A DNA stretch of 5,411 nucleotides from an uncultured Peptococcaceae bacterium (GTDB lineage: Bacteria; Bacillota; Peptococcia; Peptococcales; Peptococcaceae): NCBI GenBank assembly GCA_900553245.1, contig USCP01000135.1, forward strand, positions 1 to 5,411, given 5' to 3'. The translations under genes were made by a program, and so were the position numbers. Below the pieces are notes generated by a model. It saw only the letters and a list, made by a program, of their open reading frames with translations. It made no database searches and was not told the origin of the DNA. Below, piece after piece: positions 5,315 through 5,411 of this stretch (the first letter of the stretch is position 1; the number at the start of each line of letters is the position of its first letter).

Positions 5315-5411
5315 GGACTTATTTACGAAGTAATTTGCACGTAACGAAGCAATGAAAAGACCAGCGGTGTAATGTCAAGCGAATATCAATAAAGAATTAA
5401 TCACTTACTAA

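Noticed and set aside
5350..5378. Consensus TTGACA on the minus strand (5373-5378)
   Set aside because: No acceptable -10 box is found at 16-18 nt spacing; the best candidate matches only three of six bases.
5352..5392. Two tiny frames joined by TAATG (six codons each) near the right end
   Set aside because: The TAATG overlap looks like coupling, but the frames are too short and lack ribosome binding sites; chance is the better explanation.
1..5411. Search for tRNA or rRNA genes, CRISPR arrays, insertion sequences and phage or toxin-antitoxin genes
   Set aside because: No cloverleaf, regular spacer-repeat series, transposase, terminal inverted repeats or such gene pairs were seen on either strand.

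Overview
The window is bacterial DNA of roughly balanced base composition. It most likely comes from a Bacillota (Firmicutes) genome. The reasons are strong AAGGAGG-type ribosome binding sites before nearly every gene, sigma-A style promoters with TATAAT boxes, intrinsic terminators with long T-tracts, a secreted protein with three S-layer homology (SLH) repeats, and a long manganese-type CDF transporter. SLH proteins also occur outside the Gram-positive groups, and I cannot name a genus from sequence alone.

Layout. 1-87 holds two hairpins, a 17-bp perfect stem and a classical terminator, which look like the meeting point of the leftward SLH gene and a rightward gene outside the window. 88-1233 (minus) is a secreted SLH-anchored protein with an unassigned C-terminal domain and its own promoter. 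1319-1347 is a leftward terminator. 1359-2039 and 2050-3168 (both minus) form a two-gene operon: a CDF cation efflux protein followed by a small Fes/esterase-D type alpha/beta hydrolase, whose ribosome binding site overlaps the CDF stop codon. 3169-3349 is a divergent promoter region. 3350-4240 and 4271-5164 (both plus) are tandem paralogous EamA/DMT transporters, about 50% identical. 5165-5411 has no gene. It holds overlapping hairpins, short direct repeats and a possible rightward promoter.

How the genes fit together. The CDF protein probably exports Mn(II) or a similar divalent metal, and the hydrolase is made from the same mRNA. The EamA pair probably moves small metabolites of unknown identity across the membrane. 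The SLH protein is an independent surface protein. I see no phage, insertion sequence, CRISPR or RNA gene and no convincing new multi-gene system. The most interesting items are the unassigned domain of the SLH protein, the duplicated EamA pair with a locally identical DNA patch, a palindrome at the EamA start site, and the structured, repeat-bearing 3' intergenic region.
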